DNA of 64,000 bases from positions 620,001-684,000 of the forward strand of contig JAHDVF020001377.1 in the NCBI GenBank assembly GCA_022606425.2. Reading direction: 5' to 3'. The DNA is from Lepidostoma basale (lineage: Eukaryota; Arthropoda; Insecta; Trichoptera; Lepidostomatidae). Position numbers and translations under genes: made by a program. Shown piece after piece: positions 12,022 through 24,405 of this stretch (positions within the stretch are counted from its first letter, which is position 1; each line of letters starts with the position of its first letter). The notes below the pieces were generated by a model. The model had not been told where the DNA came from. It saw nothing but the letters and a program-made list of their open reading frames with translations, and made no database searches.

Positions 12022-12094
12022 GGAGAGTAAATATGCTTATTGTCCCAAACAGTTTCCTTCAAGCATCCGGAGATAACTGCTGCTTTATCAGTTT

Positions 12095-12800
12095 GTTTTT
12101 AAACTTCATTATATACGAGTAGATCGCTGTAACTAGATATCTCTACTTCCAGACATCTGAACTTCATGACCTGTTCCATAGAACCCATAGGTTTATCGTC
12201 TACAACCAGTTTGCATCTGAGAGGCTGTCTAGATATTGTTAGACATTTTGTGTTAGACACTCCGAATAATGTAGTGTATATAAAAGTTCTAGAGCGATAC
12301 CACCAACGCTGTCTACGTAGGATCCTAAATGTGAAATGGACAAATGACAGCAAACTTGCTGAGGTCAATATGACAAGTATTGTGGCTGCAATTATTCAGA
12401 GACAACTGCGCTGGGCTGGGTCACGTCATCAGAATGTTTGAGACAAGACTCCCGAGGAAGATTACGTACTCTCAGCTTACCTTACCCAAGGGAAACGCTC
12501 ACACGGTGGTCAGAGGAAACACTTTAAGGACTCCCTTAAAGGAAACGTTCAAAAGACTAACATCGACTGTGATTGCTGGGAGACTGCTGCAGAAGACAGG
12601 CCTAGGTGGAGAACAGCAGTACATAAAGACACGCAAGACTTTGAAGCACAGCACAGAGATGACGTTGCAGAGAGGAGAAGGAGAAGAAAGGAGAGACCAC
12701 TGGGAAACGGTGACGGCCCCATTACAAGCGCCTTCCCCTGCCCCAGATGCCCCAGAATTTGTGGCTCTTCAGTCACAAGCGGACCCACAACCGTGAAGGA
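12095..12800 (+). mobile_element. LINE family E C-terminus, frameshifted
   Basis: Reads KVLERYHQRCLRRILNVKWT, VNMTSIVAAIIQRQLRWAG, shifts frame near 12418, and continues GHVIRMFETRLPRKITYSQL. Confidence 0.65.
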
Positions 12801-12902
12801 CAGTCTTCCTCAGATACGAGGGACAGTCGATGATGAATGTAGTGTATAATATTTTTATATTGTTAATAAAAAGAGTGGATAAAATATTTAGCTGAATTAA
12901 GT

Positions 12903-12962
12903 TTTGGCTACCTTGAAGATTTTATTCCAAGCTCTTCGATCTTGCGCCTTTTGCTCCCAGAT
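12903..12962 (-). mobile_element. short LINE end fragment
   Basis: Minus strand reads WEQKAQDRRAWNKIFKVAKT. A close relative is at 55520-55605 in P450 intron 6. Confidence 0.4.
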
Positions 12963-13534
12963 TCACGTGTCCATACATACCTCCTAATATCATATATTTA
13001 AAATAATCTCGCGTATGTATGCGTTGCATACACGTTCCACACAACCTCACAGTTCGTAATCCTGCCCACAATATGTTCCTGTCTCTAAGCAGTCACGCAA
13101 AGAGCGCCTCTCGCTAATTGTTCATTACCCACAAGAGCTCCAATCGATCACAGTATTACCGGTGTACACTTCACTTCATTTGCTCATTAACAAGACATCT
13201 TCTCGTTTATTTTATTGGTTAACATCACTAATGAAGCCGAAATGACACGTAACAAGTGAGTTCTTGTACCGAAGTGAAGCATGGAAATGGTAATACGAGT
13301 ATAAAGTCTCCATATGTTTTTTACTATGTGTATGTACCCCAAATACTTATACAAGATTTATTGCAGGATTGCTTTCATGGAAAGAATTATTTCAAATTTT
13401 GAAATCATTCTTAAACACAGCTTTTAGAGAGATTTAAAATTGTCACCAAAAACATATATCCTAATTAATTACATCATCCATTTTTTTACCCCATCAAATG
13501 GTTTTACTGAAATCTCTTGATGGAAGTTCATTTT

Positions 13535-13742
13535 AAACAATTATTAAATAAAACGATGTTTTTTAACTACTTCCATTTTTGGCTTTATTTCGACAGCGAC
13601 CGGTTTCGCCAGGCTCGTAGGCATCGACAGACTGGTCAAGTCCAGTCTGTCGATGCCAGCGAGCCTGGCGAAACCGGTCGCTGTCGAAATAAAGACGAAA
13701 GTGGAAATAGTTTAAAGAACATCGTTTTATTTAATTATTGTT
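13535..13742. repeat. palindromic element M4 (CCGGT type)
   Basis: Two arms of about 85 nt. Each runs ttaaataaaacgatg, CCACTTT-type motif, aatttcgacagcg, then ACCGGT next to GAAA and a GCCAG/CTGGC-type stem. The core position reads CTGTCGA rather than CTGANGA in both arms, so it is related to but not a canonical hammerhead. Confidence 0.55.
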
Positions 13743-13774
13743 AACTGTTTTAATTTTGATTTAATTTTGTTATA

Positions 13775-14365
13775 CGTTATATTGGAGGCTATCCATATTT
13801 ATGTTCCGGATGGTTATCTTCGACAGCGTCAGCCCAGACTGTTTTATCTCCAAGCATGCAGAACTAACCTGCCTCTGGTTATGCCGGTGAGGAAAGCAAT
13901 CACACTGCTGAACATGATCGCTTCGGAGATCGACGTCTTTCATATTCGTGAAAGTACTTTTCGCAAAGTGAAAGGACCGTTTTCACAAAGTGAAATTTCT
14001 ACAAAAAAAAAAGTGTTTTTATGGAAATGGGTTCTTCCATGTGAACTCTATCGATTGGTGAAATAAAATTTTAACAAAACGGTATACGTGCGAAGTTGTA
14101 GCGGTTCAAATATCGCGATTTCATACAAAAGTATTATTTTTAACTTGAAAAAACCATCTCCTGCAAATTTTGCATTTTGTAGATTTGTGAAAACGGTCCT
14201 CAAATACTCTTGACTTTGAGAGTATCTTGTATTCCTAATGTCGAACCATCTCTCATGCGTTCCTGGTATAATATATTTATTATATGTTACCTGTTCTCAA
14301 TAGATGCCTTAAACTATAATTGTAGTAATATCTTTTGAGAAAATAAACTGATTTGATTTGATCAG
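13775..14365 (+). mobile_element. LINE family J (jockey-like), 3' end
   Basis: Reads IHIYVPDGYLRQRQPRLFYL, RTNLPLVMPVRKAITLLN, DVFHIRESTFRK, then the 3' untranslated part ending in aataaactgatttgatttg. The TTTGA tail is typical of all copies here. Confidence 0.65.
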
Positions 14366-14374
14366 GTTTTTATG

Positions 14375-14480
14375 AGCTTGCCGCGACGGCTGTTTCGCTA
14401 ATTTACGTTGGCATCGTCGGGTGTTACAAACAACTTATGCCTAACACCTGATGATGCCAACACAATTCTGTGATAAAAAA
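14375..14480. repeat. shorter relative of the 14808-15095 hairpin
   Basis: The minus strand carries CCGACGA, GCC and GCGAAACAG in the same order. The plus strand has a second arm start with CTGATGATGCC near 14449 that is cut short before GAAA. It lies directly after a LINE tail. Confidence 0.4.
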
Positions 14481-14807
14481 ATCTCTCTTGACACTAAAAT
14501 GATTTGATTTATCAGACATTCCATATTTTCCAATTGCAGTTATTATTGACATTGACTGTACCACCTAATTCTGCATTTTGAATCAAACTTTAGTGTGACT
14601 ATACGTTTATTCCCTTAACTCAACTCTATTTTTATTTTTTTACATTTGGTTTGAAAACATTGCATTTTTTTATTATTATTTTAGAAAACATCTGCAGGTA
14701 ATATAAAAAAATTAAGTTACACCATATTTTCTGTCTGTTTACTTTTCTAATAATAATAATAATTATAAAAAGTTTCCGTTTTTTTGGCCGAAACACTATG
14801 ATACTTC

Positions 14808-15095
14808 AACATTATTACTGTTAAAATTTATAACACCGTTATAATATCACAATTTATTTTTATTCACTGAGAGTGTCACGATAGCTGTTTCGCCAACCGA
14901 TATTGGCATCATCAGGTGTTATAATAAACTGGTTAACATTAAACAGTTTATTGTAACAGTTTACATTAAACAGTTAATTGTAACACCTGATGATGCCAAC
15001 ATAGGTAGGCGAAACAGCTGTCGCGACACTCTCAGTGAATAAAAATAAATTGTGATATTCTTACAGTGTTATAAGTTTTAACAGTAATATTAATA
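14808..15095. repeat. snap-back hairpin element with two opposed hammerhead-like motifs
   Basis: Inverted arms of about 110 nt flank a roughly 60-nt centre. Each arm contains a CTGATGA core (minus 14909-14915; plus 14987-14993), an extra T, a GCC/GGC stem, GAAA, an AGCT palindrome and a TC. The minus copy (14874-14920) also has a 3-bp closing stem CAC/GTG; in the plus copy this stem is disrupted. The outer arms read toward each other, like an inverted dimer. Confidence 0.6.
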
Positions 15096-15286
15096 ATTTG
15101 AAAAATTTTTAGAGCACCATTTTTATAAATTACTCATCTGAAGGACCCTTCTTCCACCATTATTAATAGACTAAAACAATCAACAGAAACTTATTTTAGA
15201 TAAATTTAAGGCGTTAACAGTACGTAATTCCATAATTACGTTTTTTATGAATTAAAACATTGTTTTTTCCACTTTTCAGTTTATTT

Positions 15287-15329
15287 TTCTCGACATGTTT
15301 CGAAGGCTTAACCTTCATCATCGGGAGAA
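15287..15329 (-). ncRNA. hammerhead-ribozyme-like motif with one core change
   Basis: Minus strand: TTCTC (15325-15329) pairs with GAGAA (15287-15291). Core CCGATGA (15318-15324) differs from CTGATGA at one base. Then one extra T, perfect stem GAAGG/CCTTC (15302-15316), GAAA, CATG palindrome and TC. Downstream on the minus strand come AATAAA and AAGTGG. A decayed sister copy with the core deleted lies at 8962-8999. Confidence 0.5.
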
Positions 15330-16317
15330 CGATATAAACTAACCAAAATTATTACAAACTGGGTGCAAGAACCTAGAATTATCTATAAAATGTTTTAGTT
15401 AACTTGGCAGTACTAAGAAAATAACAATAGACATATCAATACTTTAAATTTTGAAAGTATTTTTAGATGGAAGTATTGAGTGTTTTAATTCATTAAAAAA
15501 ATCGTCATATACAAACTAAATTAGCATCTCTAGCTCTTTAATACTAACTCCTGTCTATCATTCTCAGTACCATTGTGTATTAAATGTAAAAAGATACACC
15601 ACCCTGATTTTTTTTATAAATCAGAGGAGATCAAATGATATCAGATGAGTTCACAGAAACAATAGAAGACCTCATGTACGGTTCAGGAATCGCGGATTAA
15701 TGAAGTTTAAAAAATATATAATATACTTAAAGACGCTGACGTCATACTTTTTTTTCTATTGTGTTTTTCTCGAAAGTACTTTTTTACAAAACGGTGTCTA
15801 CGATATCTCCCGATCTACTCATCCGATTTGGTTGAAATTTACAATAGTTATTTTCCATAATATTATCTACAATGTGACATTGGCTTTTTTTTTTATTAAA
15901 TGTCATGTTCAAAAGCTATATATTTTTTAAACCCATATTAATGAAAGTTTGAGTTTTGTTTTAAACAGCTGCCATTTCTACGAAAAAATCCACATCCCTA
16001 CGTCACTCGATTTTCTTAATAATAAACAACCTGATTTTTGGATTTCGGATAATGCATTATAAAGAAATCATGTACACCCATCAGCAAAGATTTTCAAAAC
16101 AGGGCTCTACATATTGGCTTGTATCTCAGCCATTTTTTTTTTCAATATTTAATATTGTAAATTGTTTAAAAAAATACTATGTACATGTATGAACAAAAGA
16201 TTATTCTATTCTATTATATTATAAATAATGGCTATGTTAAAAAAAAAAAAAAATTATACCTATTTTTCCGAGCACCACCAAGGTGGTGTAACCCCTTAAT
16301 ACGAATGAAAACGCCTG

Positions 16318-16400
16318 TTCTAAAATTATTATATTATAGTATATGGGAATGACATGTTTCGCCTTTCTTAGGCACTATCAAATTTGACCGTAAATTTTGA
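16318..16400 (-). repeat. half copy of hairpin element M2
   Basis: Single arm with minus-strand GGCGAAACATGTCATTCCC. No second arm follows. Confidence 0.45.
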
Positions 16401-16867
16401 AGTGTTGTGAAAATACAATATTTTTAAAATGTTGTTGAAATATGAATCCACAACTCAAAGTGATGCAGAAAACTAAATATTCTTATAGTTCCATGAATTA
16501 AAAACATTTGGTCACAGTTTATGGAAGTGCCAATTTGCGGAGTTATGGGTCGACCCTGCCTCGTCACTTTAACCCATTATTAATGTGGCCAGCAATCCTG
16601 ATTGATCCGGACAGGGCGAACTAGAGTCCACTCGAGGGACTTACCTCGGGTCTAACTAAGTCTGTAAATACATAAATAACGACTGCCGAGTGCGGCTACT
16701 TAACCTTAACGAAACTACTCATTCTGAAGATTAACTCTACCGCCTGAACCACGCTTTAAACCCTATTGTGCGGGTGGCTTCATTTGCAGTAATAAAAATA
16801 TATATATCAAACTGCTGTAAGCTACATTTACAGCTCAAACTGATAGTCCCACTTTATCATATTATTT

Positions 16868-17265
16868 CTTCTTCTGCTTCTTCCTCCTCAGCCTATTCCC
16901 GTCCACTCCTGGACAAGGGCCTCCTCCATTCGCTTCCATGTCACTCTGTCTTGTGCAGACTGCATCCAGGTTATTCCGACGTGTCTGTTCAGATCATCCT
17001 TCCACCGTAGTTGCGGTCACCCTGCACTTCTCTTTGCCGTCCACGTTCTCCAAGTCAGCAGTCTTCTTATCCATTTTTCATCTGAGCTTCTGGCTACATG
17101 ACCTGCCCATTGCCATTTTAGAGTCGCCACCCGGTGGACGATGTCAGTGACCTTTGTTTTTTCTCTCACCGTATCATTTCTGACTCTGTCTCTTAGGCTT
17201 ATTCCTAACATGGCTCTTTCCATGGCTCTTTGGGTTACTCGTAGTTTCTCGGCATCATATTATTT
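16868..17265 (-). mobile_element. LINE family F fragment
   Basis: Minus strand reads MERAMLGISLRDRVRNDTVR, KVTDIVHRVATLKWQWAGHV, ARSSDEKWIRRLLTWR. Confidence 0.65.
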
Positions 17266-17439
17266 ATAATAGTAGTAAGAAACTAAAATAAAAGGGTTGT
17301 AACACACATTTAATAATTAGCTGCAAATACAGTCTGCCGCAGTTTGAAACCAATTTTTTGACTGCAAATGTGGTTAAAATATCTAAGTAAGAAACTTGTT
17401 TAAATATCTCGTATTTTGTATAAAAATTGTTATTGGAAA

Positions 17440-17585
17440 CAAGAATTTATTAATAAAAACACAATTGGTTATTTACAATGGATATTTAGTACCGACTTTA
17501 ACTTATATAAGCGAATTGTGGAACTTGCAGAAGATGGATGAGAGTAGAATAAATGGGGTTAAGATGAGATTCCTTAAACCAATTA
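17440..17585 (+). mobile_element. LINE family A fragment
   Basis: Reads YLVPTLTYISELWNLQKMDE then SRINGVKMRFL. No 3' end follows. Confidence 0.55.
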
Positions 17586-18407
17586 TACCAAAGTAGCATA
17601 TATCTATGACTTGCAAGAGGTCCACGTCAATAAATAAAAAAATTAGGGTCCATGAGATGTAAATGGGGGTCCATGAGAGTGGATCCCATTTAGGCAGACC
17701 ATCAGATAAATTTTCGCTTCCCGCAAATGTAATAATCCACCTTATTGATAGATAGTACATATTTTATGTAAGTAATTATGTTATACTTTTTTATTAAACA
17801 CATAAATTCCATAATAATATGCATATTTCATCAAATTACCTTTATCATATCTACCATTTAAACATTGATTTTTTTGTTTATTTTTTTAATCTGAAAATGT
17901 TAGATTATTAGCATTTTGTTTCGTTATAATTAATTATTGTTTAAATTAACTATAACATTTAACAAAATGTTATTGTAAAGATTTTATTTCTACAGTAAAC
18001 CTTATCAAAGTGAGCAGCTCTGTGTTAGCTTCAAAAACAATTTTTTGGTTACAGATGAATTTGTAAAAAAAAAATAAGATGGCAGGTGGTCTACATAAAA
18101 CAGAAAAAATCGGCAAAGGGTTTAGGGGACATAAAAGTTTGGGAACCTATGTCCCATACGTATGTGTGATAAAACGTTGTTCGACAAAATTTAAATTGTG
18201 TAATGCATACACTTTGATTTCTCTGACTCCTGACGTTACCGACATTTAAGAGACCATTTAATGATCGCGCCTACTTTTTCGTCGGTCAGCAATAAGCATA
18301 ACTCTATATTTGCCTACAATCAGGCGTCGCATTCATTAAAAAATCAGAGTTTTCGCGTAAATTTTCACGGATGGTTGCAATATGTTTTTTGAAATAAAAA
18401 TCCGTGT

Positions 18408-18470
18408 TACTCTTCAACGTTTCGGAGATCGTAGCAGTCTCCATCTCAGATGTAGAGATCAATCGATTAC
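18408..18470 (-). repeat. degenerate hammerhead-like motif
   Basis: Minus strand shows CTGAGAT (one base short of the core), a GGAGA/TCTCC stem with a 9-nt loop, GAAA and ACGT palindrome. Confidence 0.3.
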
Positions 18471-18821
18471 TTCAACCTTCACACCACATAAATACATTCA
18501 AGGCAACAAAGGTTTTGAAGAAGGCGGAAGAAGCCTTGCTGCGGGAGAGGACTCACGACACAAGAAGACAAATCAACGATCTCAGTACACAACTCTACAT
18601 ATAACATCTGTTTAAGCGTGACCCTATCGCAAGATGCTTGGAACAAGAGAACAAAGCGCTAATGTTTCCATCGCTCTCACACTGCCGGCGACACGGTACA
18701 GCGTATAAGTAGTTAAGCAAGCATTACCCACTTCACATTATTTATACTTGTAACTACCCTGATAATGAAAATTGCAATGATCTCCTAAACATAGTTCGAA
18801 AATAAATTGTTATTCTACTTT

Positions 18822-18932
18822 TAATAGATCTGACGATCTATGCCCCAGAAATCATGTCTCCTGGGATGATGAGGTTCAACTATCCCTCCGTCTCTTAGAT
18901 GGGTGTCCAAAAAGGATTTCGCCAAAAGATAT
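18822..18932 (-). mobile_element. LINE family G stub
   Basis: Shares the taatagatctgac, agaaatcatgtctc and ggatgatgaggt words with 20890-20960. Confidence 0.45.
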
Positions 18933-18957
18933 TTGACAATTTTTGTTCATTATTTCA

Positions 18958-19440
18958 ACTAACTAACCATCACGCCGTCTCCCCGAAGAATTTGTTAGAA
19001 AGAATGGATTGCCACACTTTTTTTTCCTAACATATTTTTCTCCCTTCCTCAACATTCGTACATCGTGTCATGCACGCGCATCGATTTTTCTGACTCCTCA
19101 CGTGGCCGACATTCAATATTTGATTTATTTGATCGTGCCACGTTTTCCCCGGTCTTCTTCTATTTCTAGTTCCATTTACATCGTAAACATATACTTTTTT
19201 ATCATTCTTTCTTCATTCATTTTTTTCATATGTCCAAACCATCTTAATGATCCTTTCATTATTTCGTTCATAACATCGTCATTCGCACCGCATTCACTTC
19301 TTATATTTTCATTCGACACTCTTTCATACACAGAGTATTCACACATTCATCTAAGAGATCTCAGTTCGACTGCATTTATTTTAATTGCATCCATCTATCC
19401 GTGTTTACACTTTAGCACCATCTTACTGTATATTTTCGCC
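18958..19440 (-). mobile_element. LINE family A, decayed
   Basis: Minus-strand 3' end with ccatcacgccgtctcccc, then the complement of the TWHDQINQ and MERM regions with stops. Confidence 0.65.
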
Positions 19441-19924
19441 CCTTAAACATCAATTTGCAATCAATTTTAGTCTTCTGTATGGCAATATTCATAAAATATA
19501 ACAATTTTATTGTACATAGTCGTGTTCATATTTGGAATCAACAACTACAATATGTACCGATTTTCATACAATTTCGTTCAGCTAATAGATTGAATTATGG
19601 TTGTGTTTAATAGTACTCTGAACTCCTCATTTACACGGTTGATACGTTCCACGAGATACCGTGTAAAAAAAAGCATACTTAAATAAATGGTTTATAGATT
19701 TCCTTGAATAAAAATTAACCCTAGATTAATAAAAAAAAATCTCCAATAATATTTTTTTCTGAATTTACTAACCACCTTATTGAAAAAGATCATTCATTTA
19801 ATAAAGATAATGGCGTTGAAATTTTGCATGTCAATAATAGAAATAAAACTTTGAGCAATCTCGAAATTTTAGAAATTAAATAAGCAATTAAAAATAAATA
19901 AAATATTTAAAAAAATCAAATAAA

Positions 19925-20240
19925 TTTAATGTCAAGTCTAATCTTTGATTTATTTCCTTTGTTGTAAGTAATTACCTGAATCCCAATAAGAATTTCTAAT
20001 TATTTTTTTAAATTGATTCATAATATTCGTTATAACAAAAGCATAAACCTTCCAAAATAACATCTTTATAACATCTGTCAAAATTGATCATATTTGTAAA
20101 CAATTTTATAATATTTTAAATATGTATCTTTAAAATATGTATCACTGAAGGGCTGGTTGTCCGAAACATGTCTGATATGTAATTTTAAAAGTGTTGTATA
20201 TACAAAGCATATAAAAAAATAAAAATACAAATAAGACATA
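19925..20240 (+). repeat. dispersed repeat, blocks Y and Z
   Basis: Second copy of the 2912-3125 block, continuing into the hammerhead-like segment at 20140 and a ttgtatatacaaagcatat end. Confidence 0.5.
20140..20177 (+). repeat. decayed hammerhead-like motif, same family as 44560
   Basis: TATCA/TGATA closing stem and GAAACATGTC are intact, but core and stem II have lost bases (CTGAAGG). It is part of a larger dispersed repeat at 19925-20240. Confidence 0.45.
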
Positions 20241-20559
20241 TTTCTTTTTGCAGTGATGGCTTCGAGAACACCATCATTTTTTTCGCCTAGCACCGACCCT
20301 TATTTCGATGAATTTCTTCATTTTCCCATATCTTGTTAACATGCTTCTCAGATAAATAAATTCGGTAACTTTTTTTAACTTACAAGTTTCTCACCGTACG
20401 CACTTATGTCACAATTTGTCATACATTCTATATTCCCAAATACTATCGCTTTAGACATAGACACATTCATTACTAGGTCACTTTTATTACGTCTTCATAT
20501 AAAAAGCAAAAATACGAATGTCACCAAGAAAAAGTACGAGAATATTTTGAATACAAAAG

Positions 20560-20870
20560 CGAGAGAGGAATACTTCGTTTCTCTCCAAAAGTAATTCGAA
20601 AAAGTCAAAGTGCACACGATGCACGTGCCCGCGAACGTTTCTGGATTATTTAGAATTTTGTTCTTACTCTTATAATTGTTGTATGACTGTAATGTAGAAA
20701 ACAAAAGGAGAACAATTTGACGTTGTCAATTGTAATTTTTTTAACTTATGTGGAAAAAATATTTACAATAAAAGTTAAAACATATTACTGATTACGATTG
20801 TACAGTGAACCAAGTTTAAAGGGTAGAAATTCTTTACTTCCGTGAATATTTCAAGGGTTGCATCTAGTAT
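20560..20870 (+). repeat. dispersed repeat, blocks X and W
   Basis: Matches 2680-2860 and 3725-3815, with about 70-75 % identity by eye. Confidence 0.45.
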
Positions 20871-20884
20871 TCCGAAATCTTTTT

Positions 20885-21175
20885 CTTCTTTTAATAGATC
20901 TGACTATCTGTGACACAGAAATCATGTCTCGTCGGATGATGAGGTCCAGCTGTCCCTCCATTTCTTAGGCGGTCTTCCAGGTGGGTGATGTCCGGTGAGG
21001 ATTTCATAAGCGGCTGTATATGCAAGTCTGTCACCATCCATTCAGGCTACATGATCCTTCCAGTATCTTCTTCTGGATTTACTCCGCTGAACGATATCCT
21101 CTATTTCGCAAGTTTTTCTTATGTCTTCGTTGCGAACACGATCTCGGAGATCTATTCCGAAATCGTGTGAAAAAG
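20885..21175 (-). mobile_element. LINE family G fragment
   Basis: Minus strand reads IDLRDRVRNEDIRK, a WKDHVAQMDGDRLAY-like segment and PPGRPPKKWRDSW. A shorter relative is at 18822-18932. Confidence 0.5.
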
Positions 21176-21624
21176 AACGTATAAAAAGGGAGTTCATTGT
21201 ATTATTTATTATACGAGTACACTAAGTATTTAGTAATGAATCAATGCGTTTTGCTCGTAAATGTATTCAGTGTGATTATTAATAAATTTCAGTACAATAC
21301 TTTGTATTAATAGATTTATGTTAGTTCTCCAGTATACAAAGTTTTCATATTCTAATAAAACAGTAAAAATAATATAATTTTGATTGTTATTGCAGTATTT
21401 TCAGGGCTGATGCATTAAAATAAAATATTTACAATATTTCATACTTACTATACACCGATGATACATTATATTATTTTTAAAAAGTTTGAGGCATAATAGT
21501 TAATAATACGTAATGAAATAATATGATGAACTCACAATTATAACAACGACAAAGACAGCGCCTCCCTCAGGTCAACTACACTATCACAAAATACGGCGAC
21601 GTCTAAGGTGAAACGATTTAACAA

Positions 21625-22105
21625 ATATATTGCTCTACCTACCGGCATAACCATTGGCCGGTTGGTTCTGCATCGTTGGAGATAAAACAATATTTGGCCC
21701 CTTTGCCGAAGATAGTTCAGAAGTGAACACCCAAGTGAATGTCTCGTCTTCTCCCGAATGACTGGTAGCCTAGCGACCCTAGCAAGAAATCAGAAAATTT
21801 TGCAGTTCAATATGACCAATGGAGTTCTGGTTCCAGCCCTTGTGTATGGAAGCAAAACATGGCACTGGCGTGAGAAGAATGAGAGCAGAATATTTCAGTT
21901 TGTTTTCTCAATAGATATTACAAACAATTATTATGGTTTAAGACATATATTAAGAACAGAAAAAATATAATAAATATATAATACCAGGAACGCATGACAG
22001 ATGGTTCGACATTAGGGATACAAGATATTCTCCAAAGTCAAGATTATTTGTCTTCTGAACGTACTTTCACGAATATGAATATCTCCGAAGAGTGGAGTGA
22101 AGAAT
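21625..22105 (-). mobile_element. LINE family J, two pieces
   Basis: 21625-21745 matches the NLPLVMPVRK block and 21887-22105 the 3' end. A family A fragment lies between them. Confidence 0.5.
21805..21885 (+). mobile_element. LINE family A fragment
   Basis: Reads NGVLVPALVYGSKTWHWREK. It is sandwiched between two minus-strand pieces of the TTTGA-tailed LINE. Confidence 0.5.
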
Positions 22106-22320
22106 CATAATATTTGTTATAATAAAAGCATAAACGTTCCAAAAAAATCTTCATAACATCTGTCAGATCATGTAAACAATTTAAAAGAAAATGTTTAAAT
22201 GTATCTTTACTGAAGAATGACTGTTATAATTAATATAAGTGTTGTATATACAAAGTATATAAAAAAGAAAAATACAAATAAACCATCATAACAACACAAA
22301 GTATGGCGTATATAGAAGAA
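22100..22320 (+). repeat. dispersed repeat, blocks Y and Z
   Basis: Third copy (gaatcataatatttgttata, aacacaaagtatggcgtata). Confidence 0.5.
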
Positions 22321-22418
22321 ATAAATAGTGTTTTATTTTTTTTTATCTGTACGTTTAAATTGTCTAAACACAGAGTGAGTGCTTCATATGAATAAATGAA
22401 AAGAAAAATATATAATTT

Positions 22419-23225
22419 ACTAACTAACTAACCATCACGCCGTCTCCCGGAAGGGGTAGGCAGAAAGAATGGACTGCCACACTTTTCTTTCCGGACAAAT
22501 TTCTCTCGCTTCCTCAACATTCATACATCGTGTCATGCACGCGCGTCGATTCCTTTGACTCCTCACTAGCCGACATTCAATATTTGATTTATTTGATCGT
22601 GCCACGTTTTCCTCGATCTTCCTCTATTTCTGGTTCCATTTACATCATTAGCATAAAAAAAATTTACCATTCTTTCTTCATTCATTCTTTCCATATGTCC
22701 AAACCATCTTAATGATCCTTTCATTATTTTGTTCATGACACCATCATTCGCACCGCATTCACTTCTTATATTTTCATTCGACACTCTATCATACACAGAG
22801 TATCCACACATTCGTCTAAGAGATCTCATTTCTACTGCATTTATTCTAATTTCATCCATCTTTTGCCAGTTCCATGCTTCGCTTCCGTACATGAGGGTCG
22901 GTAGAAGAACATCATTGTGGACTGCCATTCTAGCTTTTTTGGATAGGTTTTTGTTTGCAATGACAACTTTAGGTGCACCATTCACTCTGTTGCCTGCCCC
23001 AACCCTTTTTTCAATATCCCTCTCCACTCGCCCATCTCTTGTAAACATACTATCTAAATACACGAACTCAACTACTTGCTTCAAATTTTCACCATTCATG
23101 CTTATGTTGCAGACTGTCATGGTTTCTTCATTTTCAAAAATCATTACCTTGGACTTATTAACATTCATCATCAGATCATTTTGCATGCATACCTCATACA
23201 TACAATTCACCAGGACTATAAGAAA
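22419..23225 (-). mobile_element. 5'-truncated LINE family A, longest copy
   Basis: The minus-strand frame of 214 residues (22566-23210) starts within the reverse transcriptase thumb (NVNKSKVMIFE, NGENLKQVVEFVYLDSMF) and covers LMYGSEAWNWQKMDE to TWHDQINQILNVG. The 3' end with gtagg/ccatcacgccg and TAAC repeats is at 22419-22480. Confidence 0.75.
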
Positions 23226-23859
23226 AATTTTTTTTTTCGTATTTTAAGTTTTGAATCTTTGGACAGCCCTGTAAATAAATTGTATTGTATGTTATGTTTA
23301 TTAAACTGAGATCATTATTAATATATCATCGAGCTTAGCCCAGATTTAATAAGAGACATCTAGGCGACATCTGCGAATAACCGTAACGAATCCGACACAA
23401 TGCTGCACTGAGATGTGTTCTCGTTGTCATTCGCTCGCTTAGATCGGGTCGACGAGTGCACTCTCAATTCTGCGTTCTATTTAAGAGTAGCGCTATGAAT
23501 AGAGTATTGAAATTTCCTTCCTGGTTTGCTGAATGCTGTTGCCTGCTTTTAGCTTTGCATTTCAGAAGTTTATATGTTCGTTTATGGTTCGAATAAATTA
23601 TGAATTCATAATTATAACTTGGTTTACTGGCAGCTATAAAAAAAGTAAATGAAAAAGTCATTTTATGCTAATTCTGCCCTAACCTCAAGTGGTGTTGCTT
23701 TTACACCATAAACAACATACCATAAACAATGCTTATCTTATTTCACAGTCTTTATTTTCATTTCGTATGATTTAGTGAATTGTTAAAACTTTCGTAAAAT
23801 AATATCTATCCATATGAAGTTAAATTATGGGAAAAAATTATCATGGTGGGAGATATGCA

Positions 23860-23990
23860 GCGAAATTTTTACGAGTGTCAAGTTGGAGAGTCGAAATAGA
23901 GGACAGAAAGAAAGGAATATTGGAGGCTAAGGCTCGATATAGGCTGTAGGGCCATCGAAGAAGAAGACGAAGATATGTAAAGACACATTT
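23860..23990 (+). mobile_element. LINE family H stub
   Basis: Ends with EAKARYRL, stop, then gaagaagaagacgaag. Confidence 0.4.
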
Positions 23991-24174
23991 TACTGAGAGC
24001 CTTCGAGTTTCATATACCTAAGTATCCACCTATACTGTCTCAAGTATACAACTCTAAAAGGCAGAAATTGTTAAAGGGTGCAATAAAATAGCCTTCAATA
24101 ATAAGACTAGGATATTTTAATCAACCAATATTAATATTAAGAACTTATAGATATAAAATAATAAACCAATTTGT

Positions 24175-24405
24175 ATTCAATGAAGATAAGAAAAATTTGT
24201 AAAAAATCTTTTTAAAATGTATATTTCGTTTATGTCCACTAATGTTTGTGTCTTCGGCCGGTTTCGACAGCTCGCTGCCATCTTGTGGTGATTTGACCAC
24301 GGTATTATTATTATAATTAATGCCAACTAGTTTCGCTTGGACCCAAGCGCTTGACTTTCGCTTAGCGTGAGGAACACCAGAATAAGAGAGATATGTGAGG
24401 TTGAG
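24175..24405 (-). repeat. repeat M6 and left arm of a 1.2-kb inverted repeat
   Basis: Minus strand of 24240-24290 carries the GGCAG/CTGTC stem with GAAACCGG. The segment 24270-24405, including GCTTGG/CCAAGC stem and GAAACTAGTT on the minus strand, recurs inverted at 25340-25455. Confidence 0.45.

Noticed and set aside
13585..13680. M4 motif as a canonical hammerhead
   Set aside because: The core reads CTGTCGA or CTGTTGA in nearly all copies, lacking the required A after CTG, and stem I does not pair.
23340..23470. Possible solo LTR
   Set aside because: TG..CA ends, a partner copy and a target duplication could not be shown.
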